From Streptomyces sp. DvalAA-14 (GTDB lineage: Bacteria > Actinomycetota > Actinomycetes > Streptomycetales > Streptomycetaceae): a stretch of DNA of 64,000 nucleotides. Of this stretch, positions 46,174 through 55,128 are shown piece by piece (the first letter of the stretch is position 1; every line of letters begins with the position of its first letter). Under the pieces are notes generated by a model. The model was not told the origin of the DNA and did no database searches. It saw nothing but the letters and a program-made list of their open reading frames with translations. Where the stretch lies: positions 1 to 64,000 of the forward strand of contig NZ_FMCH01000325.1 in NCBI RefSeq assembly GCF_900091855.1, written 5' to 3'. The position numbers and the translations under genes were made by a program.

Positions 46174-47103
46174 ATGAACAGCATGAACGTCACTTTCGAC
46201 AGTGCCGGCATCCCTCTCGCCGGGCGCCTCTACCTTCCGGGCGGGGAAGCCGCTGCCCGGCCCGCGATCGTCGTTGGCCACCCCGCCAGCGGTGTCAAGG
46301 AGCAGGCCGCAGGTCTTTACGCCTCCCGCCTGGCCGAGCGAGGCTTCGTCACGCTCGCCTTCGACGCCGCCTACCAGGGCGAGAGCGGCGGACAACCGCG
46401 CGGACTGGAGGATCCGGCGCATCGTGTCGAGGACCTCAGGGCTGCGGTGTCGTTCCTGAGCACCCGGCCGGAGGTCGACCCGGAACGCATCGGCGCACTC
46501 GGCATCTGCGCCTCCGGCGGCTACGTCGTCCCGGCCGTGGCCACCGATCACCGCATCCGCGCCGTCGCGACCGTCAGCGCCGCCGACATCGGCCGCCAGT
46601 TCCGCAACGGCGCCGACGACACCCAGGACCCCGCTGTGCTCCCGTCGATGCTGGACGCCGCCGCGGCCGCCCGAACCGCAGAAGCGCGCGGCGAGGGCAT
46701 CGGCAGCTTCCCCATCTTCCCCGCCACCGCCGAGGAGGCGCGGGCCCAGGGCGGGCAGCACGGCTTCGAGGGCTTCGAGTACTACTGCACCGACCGGGCC
46801 CGGCATCCCCGCTCGGCGAAGGAGTTCACCTGGTCGAGCATCGACCGGATCGCCACCTTCGAGCCCTTCCGCTTCATCACCATGATCGCCCCGCGTCCCC
46901 TGCTGATGATCGTCGGCACCGAGGCAGTCACCCAGCACATGACCACTGAAGCGTTCCACGACGCACAGGAGCCGAAAGAACTACACCGGATCGACGGAGC
47001 CAGCCACGTCGACCTTTACGACAAGCCGGAGTACGTCGGTCCGGCGGTCGAGAAACTCGCCGGCTTTTTCGGCACGCAGTTTGCCGGCGACGTGCCGCAC
47101 TGA
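46174..47103 (+). CDS. Alpha/beta hydrolase (dienelactone hydrolase-like)
   Basis: 309 aa. PAIVVGHPASGVKEQAAGLY, FVTLAFDAAYQGESGG and the elbow IGALGICASGGYVVPAV; late His in RIDGASHVDLYDKPEYV. The elbow could use Cys (as in dienelactone hydrolases) or Ser as nucleophile. Divergent from an MmyB-type regulator, its probable controller. Start at the ATG before NSMNVTFDS. Confidence 0.87.
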   Translation: MNSMNVTFDSAGIPLAGRLYLPGGEAAARPAIVVGHPASGVKEQAAGLYASRLAERGFVTLAFDAAYQGESGGQPRGLEDPAHRVEDLRAAVSFLSTRPEVDPERIGALGICASGGYVVPAVATDHRIRAVATVSAADIGRQFRNGADDTQDPAVLPSMLDAAAAARTAEARGEGIGSFPIFPATAEEARAQGGQHGFEGFEYYCTDRARHPRSAKEFTWSSIDRIATFEPFRFITMIAPRPLLMIVGTEAVTQHMTTEAFHDAQEPKELHRIDGASHVDLYDKPEYVGPAVEKLAGFFGTQFAGDVPH

Positions 47104-47332
47104 ATTTGCGGTGGGGGATCTTGGAATCCGGGGCTGCCGATGACGGGGCCTGGTGAGCAGCCCGGGTGGGCCCGTTGGCGGCCGGGCCGCGTCGCATGTC
47201 CGGACCGGTCGGCCGAGGTTCGCGGAGATGCGGCCCCCGTTCCCCGGCCGTACCGTTGAACGGTCGGGGGTATATGCCTTTCTGCGGCTGCCGGCGGCCC
47301 CCGGACGATCACCCCAATTTCGGGAGGCACGC

Positions 47333-48232
47333 ATGGCCACCGCGACCAGGACCCGGGAACACCCGCCCACGCATTTCCGTACCGAGGAAATCGACGGGCT
47401 GAACATCTTCTATCGCGAGGCCGGTCCCAGCGACGCGCCCGCCGTGGTCCTGCTGCACGGATTTCCGACGTCGTCGCGGATGTACCGCAACCTGATTCCG
47501 CAACTGTCGGACGCGTACCACGTCATCGCTCCCGACTATCCGGGTTTCGGGCACAGCGACGCACCCGACCGGGACGACTTCACCTACACCTTCGATCATG
47601 TCGCCGACATCATGGAAAAGCTGCTGGACCGGCTGAAGGTGCGGAAGTACACGCTCTACATGATGGACTTCGGCGGCCCCATCGGCTGGCGCCTGGCCGT
47701 CCGGCATCCCGAGCGGGTCAGCGCCCTGGTCCTGCAGAACGCGCCCTTGTACCCCGAGCGGGACAAGGACGGATTCTGGAAGGACATGATTCCGTATTGG
47801 AGCGACGGGTCGGACGAGCACCGAAACGTAGCGAAGTCCTTCGTGTCGCCGGATTCCACCCGGGACCAATATCTCATCGGGACCCGCGACCCCTCGCTGG
47901 TCGACCCGGACAACTGGCTGACCGATCAGGCGCTGCTGGACCGGCCCGGTGTCGACGAGATCATGATGGACTATCTGTACGACATCTCGAAGCTGGATAA
48001 TCTCTTCGCCGCGGCAAAGGAATTCCTCCGCACCGAGCAGCCGCCGGCCCTGATCGCCACCGGCGCGAACGACATCGTGTTCTCGGGAGCCAATATGCGG
48101 AACTTCCTGCACGAGCTGCCGAACGCCGAATTCCACGCCCTGGACACCGGGCACTTCGCCCTGGAGGAGAAGGCCGACGAGATCGGCGGCCTGATGCGTT
48201 CGTTCCTGGACCGGACCGTCTCCGAGGGCTGA
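47333..48232 (+). CDS. Alpha/beta hydrolase with Asp nucleophile (epoxide hydrolase/haloalkane dehalogenase type)
   Basis: 299 aa. Oxyanion motif VVLLHGFPTSSRMYRNLIPQ, PDYPGFGHSDAP, elbow LYMMDFGGPIGW with Asp where lipases have Ser, and late His in HALDTGHFALEEKADEI. GGGAGG lies 5 bp before the ATG. The Asp nucleophile points to cleavage of C-halogen or epoxide bonds, but annotation within this group is unreliable. The 48233-48350 spacer leads to a MITE. Confidence 0.87.
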   Translation: MATATRTREHPPTHFRTEEIDGLNIFYREAGPSDAPAVVLLHGFPTSSRMYRNLIPQLSDAYHVIAPDYPGFGHSDAPDRDDFTYTFDHVADIMEKLLDRLKVRKYTLYMMDFGGPIGWRLAVRHPERVSALVLQNAPLYPERDKDGFWKDMIPYWSDGSDEHRNVAKSFVSPDSTRDQYLIGTRDPSLVDPDNWLTDQALLDRPGVDEIMMDYLYDISKLDNLFAAAKEFLRTEQPPALIATGANDIVFSGANMRNFLHELPNAEFHALDTGHFALEEKADEIGGLMRSFLDRTVSEG

Positions 48233-48350
48233 GGGCGGCGCCGCGAACGCGACGGCGCACCTCGCCGGGGGGACCGGTCGGTCACGCCCCCGGAGGCGGT
48301 CAAGCGGAGGCGAGGATCGTATCGATGGACCGCTTGCGAAGCGCTTCGGC

Positions 48351-48518
48351 TAAGGGCTGTCCCGTAATCCGCGGTGGATCAGCGTGCGGCGTCAGATGCG
48401 GTGCATCGCAAGGCGGAGGGTCGTCCTCATACCGGGTCGTATTCGGACGGGCCCGACAACGCAGCGAGGTGCCGTAGCTGTCGTCGCGCGCCCGCCGGGG
48501 ATTAGGGGACAGCCCTTA
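48351..48518. mobile_element. 168-bp MITE with 20-bp terminal inverted repeats
   Basis: TAAGGGCTGTCCCGTAATCC at the left and the complement of TAAGGGCTGTCCCCTAATCC at the right (one mismatch). No coding capacity. The ends resemble IS5-family (IS427-type) elements of Streptomyces, and the C-TA...TA-G flanks fit insertion into CTAG. It was presumably mobilised by a transposase elsewhere. It interrupts the 3' end of the small CxxC gene. Confidence 0.88.
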
Positions 48519-48885
48519 GGTGTGCCATTTCCACGGAGGTGCCGATGAGGCCCGGTCCCGTGAGGTCGGCGGCCGTCAGCCGGGCTTCGTCAAGCGACAG
48601 GTGGTGCATCTCGCGCAGGATTCGCAACACCGGAACGAGGCTGGTGTTCTTGGCCGCCAGGCGAAGCCGAGCGGCCCCGTGCTCGGCCAGAAGTGCCTGC
48701 CGCACCTCTTCGGGAGCTGGGCCTGTGCCCGTCTCGCACCACGCGTTGGTGCACGCTGCGCACCGTCCTTCGACGCCCCAGCGCAGCTGTCCGCGCTCGA
48801 TGAACTGGCCGAGGTCGCGGACCAGCACCCCATCGCAGTTCGCGCACAGCGATGTGACCTTCACTCCCTGGGTGGTGATGATCAC
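48502..48885 (-). CDS. CxxC zinc-ribbon-like small protein, C-terminus replaced by MITE
   Basis: 127 aa. SLCANCDGVLVRDLGQFIER, EGRCAACTNAWCETGTG, AARLRLAAKNTSLVPVLRIL and MHHLSLDEARLTAADLTGPG belong to a conserved Streptomyces hypothetical family (two Cys pairs, then a ribosomal L7/L12-like helical tail). The native sequence ends at about SVEMAH; the last five codons (LRAVP, stop) come from the MITE, so some 10-20 tail residues are lost. Function unknown. Confidence 0.75.
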   Translation of the reverse strand: MIITTQGVKVTSLCANCDGVLVRDLGQFIERGQLRWGVEGRCAACTNAWCETGTGPAPEEVRQALLAEHGAARLRLAAKNTSLVPVLRILREMHHLSLDEARLTAADLTGPGLIGTSVEMAHLRAVP

Positions 48886-48984
48886 GGATCACTCTCCCTG
48901 TGACGTCGATCTGCCAGAACCTGCGGCGAGCAGACCTGCCCGACCATCGGATTGTCCAGGGACCGAGGATCGCAGACAGGGGCC

Positions 48985-49080
48985 TCACGCTGCGAATGGC
49001 TCTGGTGGTGCGGGCTGGTAACAGCCTCCGTCGCGGAGGAGCGCCCACAAGACGTTGAGCCTGCGGCGGCGAGCGCGAGG
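48985..49080 (-). mobile_element. IS110-family transposase C-terminal fragment
   Basis: Minus-strand RRRLNVLWALLRDGGCYQPA, PPEPFAA, stop matches the end of IS110 transposases (RRRVNVLWALLRD). No upstream part of the gene and no ends found. Confidence 0.6.
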
Positions 49081-49279
49081 ACGGCACCGGTACAGGAATC
49101 GGCCTCGAGCAGCGACACCGCTCCGCGGCCGGCCCGTGGCGACCACGGCGGCAGGCCGTGCGCGGCCCGGCAATGGGGGAGAAGCTCTTCGGCGACCGCG
49201 TCGTCACGATGAGCGGCATGGATAGACGACAGGCTCCACGAGTCTTCGCCACCGCCGCGATCACCGCCCGCCTGCCGTC

Positions 49280-49483
49280 GTGGCGTTGATGCCGCCGCGT
49301 CTGCGCGAGACCCCGGCCGGACGGCTGACGATGGTGGCGATCGTGGCCGTGATCGTGGTGGCCGTGGAGTCGGTTTCAAGCGACGAAGCCGCCGCCCGCG
49401 GCGCCGACCTGCCTCGGCGGCGCCGGCCCGAGGGCGAAGAACCCTCCAGCGATCTGACGCCGGCGGACTCCCACCTGCCCTGA
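49280..49483 (+). CDS. Possible small single-pass membrane protein
   Basis: 67 aa starting GTG 49280 or ATG 49289. One membrane helix (RLTMVAIVAVIVVAVESV) then a charged tail (ADLPRRRRPEGEEPSSD). Ends 17 bp before the MFS gene, so it could be the first gene of that operon. No homologue recognised; may be spurious. Confidence 0.35.
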   Translation: MALMPPRLRETPAGRLTMVAIVAVIVVAVESVSSDEAAARGADLPRRRRPEGEEPSSDLTPADSHLP

Positions 49484-49499
49484 CAGAAGAGGTACCGAC

Positions 49500-51617
49500 A
49501 TGTCAGCACCGACCATCCCGGCCGCGCCGCCGATCCAAGCCAGGCGCGGGCTGTGGGGACGCCAACTCGACCGGTACCCCGGAAACGGGGCCCGGGCGCT
49601 CTATCTGGGCATCGTCGTGGTGAGCACCGTGACGTTGTACTACGAGCTCTTCGTGCAGAACGCGGTGTCGACGCAGATCGCCGCGAAGCTGCACATGTCC
49701 CTGGCGTACTTCATCGCCGTGATCGTGATCGGTTACGGGCTCGGCGCGGTGGGATCGGTCGTCGCCGGGCTCGCGGACCGCTGGGGTCGCGCGAACCTGG
49801 TCGTCTACGGATTGGCCCTGACCGGAGGGCTGGTGCTGTTCGCGCTGCCGAACGCGCACACCAAGCTGACGTACCTGGTTTTGTTCGGCCTGGTCAGCAT
49901 CGTCGAGGGCGTCGTCCTGGTGGCCAGCCCGGCACTGGTGCGGGACTTCTCGCCGCAGGTCGGCCGGGCCTCGGCGATGGGCTTGTGGACGCTGGGCCCG
50001 GTGGTCGGCTCGCTGCTGGTGACCGAGGTCTCCAGCAACACCCTCACCGCGCACCCCGATTGGCAGTACCAGTTCCGGTTCTGCGGCGCCGTGGGTCTGG
50101 CGGTGTTCGTGATCGCCTTCCTGGGCTTGCGGGAACTGGCGCCGCGGCTGCGGGACCAGCTGATGGTCAGCCTGCGGGACCAGGCCGTGGTCGAGGCGCG
50201 GGCCCGCGGTGTCGATCCGGACCGGGACGCGGACGGCCGGTGGCGGCAGGTGCTGCGGACCGACGTGATCGGACCGGCGTTCGGGATCGGCGCGTTCCTG
50301 CTGTTCTTCTACATGGCGGTCGGCTTGTTCGTGGTCTTCTACACCACGACCTTCGGCTACAGTCTGGCCCGCGCCAACGCCCTGGGTAACTGGTACTGGG
50401 GTCTGCAGGCCGTCGCCCTGATCATCGCCGGCGTGCTGTCCGACCGGCTGCGCGTACGCAAGCCGTTCATGGTGGTCGGCGCAGCCGTCAGCGCCGTGGG
50501 GGTGGCCCTGTTCGCCCGGGCCACCACGCACGCCGACACCGGCTACTACCATTTCGCGTGGATCATCGCGCTCATCTCGATCGGCAGCGCGATCGCCCTC
50601 GCGGCGTGGATGGCCGCGTTCACCGAGACCGTGGAGGGGCACAGCCCAGCCGCCATCGCCACCGGCCTGGCAGTCTGGGGCGCGATGCTGCGCGTCATCG
50701 TCGTGGCGACACTGGGCTCGGTGAGCTTCGCGATTCCGGCCGCCGAGACCTTGGTGGACCACGGACCTCAGCTCCATGCCGCGGTGGCGGGCCAGGACCC
50801 GAGCCTGAGCGCGTCGCAGAACTCGATCGTCAAAGCGGTGGCGGCGGACCCGGGCATCGCGGTCAAGGCGCAGACGCTGGCCGCCAAAGACTCCGCCGAA
50901 CTCGCGACCGCCGCACGGCTCACGCCGGCCGTCTCCGCCGCCCTGATCGCGAATCCGAACGACCAGGTGGCGCGGGCCACGGCGCTGAGCCAGGTCTCCG
51001 GCAAACCTGTCCCCGAGATCGCTCGGGTGCTGACGCTCAGCACGCGCTACCAGGCGCAGCTCGCCACCGCCGCCACCCTCGACCCGGCCACCCAGGCCGC
51101 GCTGGCCACCGGCGCCACCGATCCGGGCACCCGGGCCAAGGCCGTCGGCGAGACAGCGGCCGGGCTGCACGTACCGGTCGCCACGGCGACCGCCGACCTG
51201 CAAGCCCTGGCCCAAGTCCCGCCGACCGACCTGAACCTGCTGCGCGCCGACGGCCCCGTGCTCCAGCAGTCACTCGCGAAGCTCACCGCGCTGGGCACGG
51301 TCCCGCCGGCCGATCTGACGTTCCTCAACACCTACGGCCGCGGCCTGAAGGACCCCGCGGTGGCCTCCGCACTGGCCTATCTGCAAAGGGAAGCACCGGT
51401 TGTGCAGAAGGCGGCCAAGGACGGCCCGGCGCAATGGCAGCGCTGGTGGTGGCTCTGCTTCGTCGGCCAACTGGTCTTCCTGCCGTCCATCTGGCTGCTC
51501 ACCGGACGCTGGACCCCGGCCAAGGCCCGCGCCGACGCCGCCGCGCACAACAGCGCGGTCGCCCGCGAACTCGCGGCCCTGGCGGCTGAACGAGCGGGTG
51601 ACCAACAGGCCCGCTGA
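49500..51617 (+). CDS. MFS transporter with a large insert before the last helix
   Basis: 705 aa, about 250 more than a standard 12-helix MFS. Helices 1-11 span about 30-415; loop 2-3 has GLADRWGRANLVVYG (the GxxxDRxGR motif). Residues about 420-645 form a soluble, Ala-rich helical insert, with repeats of the type SAELATAARLTPAVSAAL and QAQLATAATLDPATQAAL, placed outside the membrane. Helix 12 follows (WWWLCFVGQLVFLPSIWLL). Resembles metabolite:proton symporters. Start at the ATG after AGAAGAGG. Followed by a CMD-family gene 88 bp on. Confidence 0.87.
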   Translation: MSAPTIPAAPPIQARRGLWGRQLDRYPGNGARALYLGIVVVSTVTLYYELFVQNAVSTQIAAKLHMSLAYFIAVIVIGYGLGAVGSVVAGLADRWGRANLVVYGLALTGGLVLFALPNAHTKLTYLVLFGLVSIVEGVVLVASPALVRDFSPQVGRASAMGLWTLGPVVGSLLVTEVSSNTLTAHPDWQYQFRFCGAVGLAVFVIAFLGLRELAPRLRDQLMVSLRDQAVVEARARGVDPDRDADGRWRQVLRTDVIGPAFGIGAFLLFFYMAVGLFVVFYTTTFGYSLARANALGNWYWGLQAVALIIAGVLSDRLRVRKPFMVVGAAVSAVGVALFARATTHADTGYYHFAWIIALISIGSAIALAAWMAAFTETVEGHSPAAIATGLAVWGAMLRVIVVATLGSVSFAIPAAETLVDHGPQLHAAVAGQDPSLSASQNSIVKAVAADPGIAVKAQTLAAKDSAELATAARLTPAVSAALIANPNDQVARATALSQVSGKPVPEIARVLTLSTRYQAQLATAATLDPATQAALATGATDPGTRAKAVGETAAGLHVPVATATADLQALAQVPPTDLNLLRADGPVLQQSLAKLTALGTVPPADLTFLNTYGRGLKDPAVASALAYLQREAPVVQKAAKDGPAQWQRWWWLCFVGQLVFLPSIWLLTGRWTPAKARADAAAHNSAVARELAALAAERAGDQQAR

Positions 51618-51705
51618 GCCATGTCGGTCGGACCTCCGGTGCTATAAATTTAGGGTTCTGCCTATTCGTCATGGATGCCACCCCGATGCCCGGAGGTTCA
51701 CCGCC

Positions 51706-52311
51706 ATGCCGCACATCGAGTTGGGCAACGACCAGCCCGGGATCCGTTCGCTGTTCTTCTTCCGCCCCGAGACCGCCGCGCCGCTGTGCGACCTGGTCGA
51801 GGTCCTCCTGCGCGCGCCGAGCACATTGCAGCGCTGGGAGCGGGAGCTGATCGCGACCCGGGTCTCCGGACTCAACGAGTGCCGTTACTGCACGACGACC
51901 CACGCCGCCTTCGCCTGCGCGCAACTCCCGGAGGACGTGAAGCTGGACCTGGTCCGCGCCGACGTCATTGCCGCCCCCGGCACTGTCGGCGCGGACATCC
52001 TCGCCGCACCGATCAGCGACAAGCTGCGGGCGCTGCTGGCGATCGCCGAAGCCGTGCAGCGCAGCGGGCAAGACGTGACCCCCGAGCTCGTCGAGCAGGC
52101 CCGCGCGCAGGGGGCGACGGACGTCGAGCTGCACGACACGGTCCTGATCGCAGCGGCGTTCTGCATGTACAACCGCTACGTCGACGGACTGGGCACCGTC
52201 GCGCCGCTGGACCCAGAGAATTACACCAGGCGCGCCGAGGCGTTGGCCCAGAACGGCTACCTGCCGATCGTCGACGCGGCGCTGGCCCACCAGGCCGCCG
52301 CGCGAGGCTGA
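51706..52311 (+). CDS. Carboxymuconolactone decarboxylase/AhpD-family protein
   Basis: 201 aa all-helical protein with the redox centre LNECRYCTTTHAAFACAQ (ExxxCxxCxxxH pattern) typical of peroxidase-related CMD proteins. Start at the ATG before PHIELGN with CGGAGG upstream. Nine bp before the next gene, so co-transcribed with the sulfatase-modifying-factor-like protein. Confidence 0.9.
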   Translation: MPHIELGNDQPGIRSLFFFRPETAAPLCDLVEVLLRAPSTLQRWERELIATRVSGLNECRYCTTTHAAFACAQLPEDVKLDLVRADVIAAPGTVGADILAAPISDKLRALLAIAEAVQRSGQDVTPELVEQARAQGATDVELHDTVLIAAAFCMYNRYVDGLGTVAPLDPENYTRRAEALAQNGYLPIVDAALAHQAAARG

Positions 52312-52320
52312 CACGTCGAG

Positions 52321-52983
52321 GTGACGGGGAACGAGATGATCGCCATCCCGCCGGGGCAGGTGACGCTGTCGGACCGGCGGACGCAGCGCAGTTGGTCGGT
52401 CGAGCTTGCGCCTTACCAGCTCGCGGCGGTCCCGGTCACCCAGGCGTTGTACGCGCGGATCACGGGCCGGCGGCCGAGTACCACCCATGGGGACCAGCTG
52501 CCCGTCGAGTCCGTCTCCTGGTGGGACGCTGCGCGGTTCTGCAACGCACTGTCGCAGCATGAGGGGTTCACGCCGGCGTACCGCTTCGGTGCCGAGGGCG
52601 AAGGGATCGAGTGGGACGCGTCCGCCGACGGGTACCGGTTGCCGACCGAAGGCGAGTGGGAACACGCCTGCCGTGCCGGTACGACAGGAGCGCATTACGG
52701 GGAACTCGACGCCATCGCCTGGTACCGCGGCAACTCGCTCGAACGCATCCACGACGTCGGCGGCAAACGCCCCAATGCGTGGGGGCTCCACGACATGCTC
52801 GGCAACGTCTGGGACTGGTGCTGGGACGTCTACGACGCCGAGGTCTACGGCGCCTATCGGGTGCTCCGCGGCGGTGGATGGTTCGATGAGCACTGGAGTT
52901 GCCGGGCCTCCGCGCGGCGCCGCAGCCATCCGGCCTTCCAGGTCGACGACGTCGGATTCCGCCTGGCGCGTTCCCTCGTATGA
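52321..52983 (+). CDS. Sulfatase-modifying-factor-like (SUMF1/FGE-fold) protein, non-canonical
   Basis: 220 aa compact FGE-sulfatase domain: PVTQALYARITG, DQLPVESVSWWDAARFCNAL, YRLPTEGEWEHACRAGT, GLHDMLGNVWDWCWD, YRVLRGGGWFDEHWSCRASA and VGFRLARS. True formylglycine-generating enzymes have two active Cys about five residues apart in this last block; here only one Cys (SCRASARRR) is present. So sulfatase activation is unlikely; a role as a non-FGE oxidase or binding protein is possible. GTG start. Last gene of the MFS-CMD-SUMF set. Confidence 0.85.
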   Translation: MTGNEMIAIPPGQVTLSDRRTQRSWSVELAPYQLAAVPVTQALYARITGRRPSTTHGDQLPVESVSWWDAARFCNALSQHEGFTPAYRFGAEGEGIEWDASADGYRLPTEGEWEHACRAGTTGAHYGELDAIAWYRGNSLERIHDVGGKRPNAWGLHDMLGNVWDWCWDVYDAEVYGAYRVLRGGGWFDEHWSCRASARRRSHPAFQVDDVGFRLARSLV

Positions 52984-53276
52984 CGACCGGTTCGTGTCCG
53001 TCCTCAGTGCCTGTGTCCGAGCGGTGACCGTTCCCCGAACCCTACGTCCGATCTTTCATGATCATCCTGCGGCGTACCAGTGCTGAGTGATGCTACTGCG
53101 GGTGCCTGCGACAAGGACGGGCCGGCGCGATACCGTCGCAACGGCAACCGGTCGGTCCACGCGCCCAACGGCTACGGCGGCCCCAAGGCCGATGCGCAGG
53201 CCGCTCCGGGCATGCCGAGACCTGACAGGCCGTCGCGTGGACGATCCACCGGCAGTGTCCGCCCGGACCGAGAACA
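52984..53276. other. Intergenic region, no gene recognised
   Basis: 293 bp between convergent genes; no family-like frame. Confidence 0.35.
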
Positions 53277-53774
53277 TCAGGGTCCGCGGAATTTCCCCGG
53301 CACCGCGTAGGTGGTATCGGTCACCTCTCCCGTCTCCGTGACCTGCTTCAGTCTGTTCAGATTGGCCCGCACTTCTCCGAGCGGCGGCTTCCCCATCCAC
53401 GCCAGCGCCGCCCGCCCAACCGCTCCGAATGGGGCGGACATCTTCTCGTGGACCCGCGTCTCGCCCGGACGGCTCGTCGGAGAAAATTCGACCTCCCAGC
53501 CCGTCCTCAATCCACGCGGCCCTTTCGTCTCATAGCAGATCAGGGTGTTCTCGTGGACGTCGGTCGTGCTGACCGTCCAGTGCAAGACGATTCCCCAGGG
53601 ACCCTGGATCGTCCATCGGGACTCCCTGTTCCCCAAGGATTCGACAGCTATGACGTCTCCGAGGAAAAGCGGCAGGTTTTGGAAATCCCGGTAGAAGGCG
53701 AAGACCTCGGCCGGCGGGCGCTGAATCGTGACCTCGGCGTCGATGGCGGCACGTGCGGACGGTGCAGCGGACAT
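53277..53774 (-). CDS. SRPBCC-family protein (polyketide cyclase/START-like)
   Basis: 165 aa: AAIDAEVTIQRPPAEVFAFY, RDFQNLPLFLGDVIAVESLG and VHEKMSAPFGAVGRAALAWM define the helix-grip fold that binds hydrophobic ligands. ATG 53774 with GGAGG seven bases upstream. Followed, same strand, downstream of an alpha/beta hydrolase gene (80-bp gap), so both may be one unit. Confidence 0.87.
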   Translation of the reverse strand: MSAAPSARAAIDAEVTIQRPPAEVFAFYRDFQNLPLFLGDVIAVESLGNRESRWTIQGPWGIVLHWTVSTTDVHENTLICYETKGPRGLRTGWEVEFSPTSRPGETRVHEKMSAPFGAVGRAALAWMGKPPLGEVRANLNRLKQVTETGEVTDTTYAVPGKFRGP

Positions 53775-53853
53775 GAAATGCCTCCAAGATCCGGCAGGGC
53801 GGTGCCGTAGAGCTCCTGACGCTCGCACCCGCCGCGGGGACGGCAGCGGGGCC

Positions 53854-54822
53854 TCAGCGGAAGGCGTGGCGCAGGACGTTGACGGTGAGGTGCCTGGCGA
53901 CGGCGGCGGCCCTGGTGGCGCGCAGGCTGTCGAGCATGAGGAAGTCGTGGACGGTCCCCAGGACGCGCACGGCTGACACCTCCCCGCCCGCCTCCCGCAG
54001 TCGGGCGGCGTAAGCTTCGCCCTCGTCGCGCAGCACATCCGCCTCCCCGGTGATGACCAGCGCGGCGGGCAGGTCGGTGAGCAGGTCGGCGCGGGCGCGC
54101 AGCGGGGTGGCGTAGGGTTCGGCACGCTGCCGCCGGTCCGGGACGTACTGGTCCCAGAACCATTCCATGCCTGAGCGCGTGAGGTAGTAGCCCTCGGCGA
54201 ACTGCCGGTAGGACCCGGTGTCGAAGTCGGCGTCGGTGACCGGGTAGAGCAGAACCTGCGCCCTGAGGCGCGGGCCGCCACGCTCCTTGGCCATCAGGGA
54301 GAGAGCCGCGGCGATATTGCCCCCGGAGGAGTCGCCGGCCACAGCGACACGCGCGGCGTCGAGGCGGTAGGCACGGCCGTGTTCAGCGACCCACGCGGCG
54401 ACCGCGTAGCCCTGCTCGATCTGCGCCGGATACCTCGCCTCGGGTGCCCGCTCGTACACCGGGAAGACCACGGCCGCGCCGGCGCCGGTCGCCAGCTCAC
54501 GCACAAGGCGATCATGAGTGGTCTCGTCACCGAAGACCCAGCCGCCGCCATGGAAGAAGAGCACCACGGGCAGATCGCCGTCGGCGCCCTGCGGCCGGAC
54601 GATGCGGGTACGGACCTCTCCGTACCGGCCACTGTCGACTTTGACCCATGTCTCCTCGACAGGCGGTCTCCCCACCCCGTGCCCCGCCTGGAGCATTGCG
54701 AGGCGCTCCCGCCCCTTCGCCGGAGGCAACTCATAGCTCCGGGGGTGCGGGAAGGTCATCTCCGCCAGCTCCCGCGCAGGGGGTTCAAGGAACGGGGAGG
54801 GAGGCTGTGGAAGGTCTGTCAT
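53854..54822 (-). CDS. HSL-family alpha/beta hydrolase (esterase/lipase-like)
   Basis: 322 aa. VVLFFHGGGWVFGDETTHDR has the HGGG oxyanion motif; VAVAGDSSGGNIAAALSLMA carries the Ser nucleophile in GDSSGG; Asp in ALVITGEADVLRDEG and His in LGTVHDFLML complete the triad. Cytoplasmic (no signal). Acts on short acyl esters in known relatives. Upstream lies a small palindrome in an AT-richer control region. Confidence 0.92.
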   Translation of the reverse strand: MTDLPQPPSPFLEPPARELAEMTFPHPRSYELPPAKGRERLAMLQAGHGVGRPPVEETWVKVDSGRYGEVRTRIVRPQGADGDLPVVLFFHGGGWVFGDETTHDRLVRELATGAGAAVVFPVYERAPEARYPAQIEQGYAVAAWVAEHGRAYRLDAARVAVAGDSSGGNIAAALSLMAKERGGPRLRAQVLLYPVTDADFDTGSYRQFAEGYYLTRSGMEWFWDQYVPDRRQRAEPYATPLRARADLLTDLPAALVITGEADVLRDEGEAYAARLREAGGEVSAVRVLGTVHDFLMLDSLRATRAAAVARHLTVNVLRHAFR

Positions 54823-54878
54823 CGCACCGTTCCTCCCTGTACATCATGAGACCGCCGACCGGGATTCCCACCGCTTGG

Positions 54879-54892
54879 ACCGCGATAGCGGT
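54879..54892. promoter_or_regulatory. Palindrome ACCGCGATAGCGGT
   Basis: 5-bp arms around GATA in the 306-bp divergent spacer between the HSL hydrolase and cupin genes; a candidate operator only. Confidence 0.3.
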
Positions 54893-55128
54893 CAAAATGC
54901 ACCGATAGTCAATTTTAGCCGTCCCGAAAGCTGTCGCAAGCCGCGTTGAATCCCGAAGTCCGCTCTGGTGGGGCAGCTGATCCAGGGGAATGGCCGCACG
55001 GTCGATTCCCCGCGCTTTGTCCCCTGAACAGTGAGACGGTGGGGACGAAAAGCCCCGCAGCGGCTCCGGGAGGGCCGGCACGGCCAGCGGACCCGGGGAG
55101 CCCGCTCCCTGCGGCGAGAGGAAATACC

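Noticed and set aside
52984-53276. Short frames between the SUMF-like and SRPBCC genes
   Set aside because: No start with a ribosome site and no recognisable residues.
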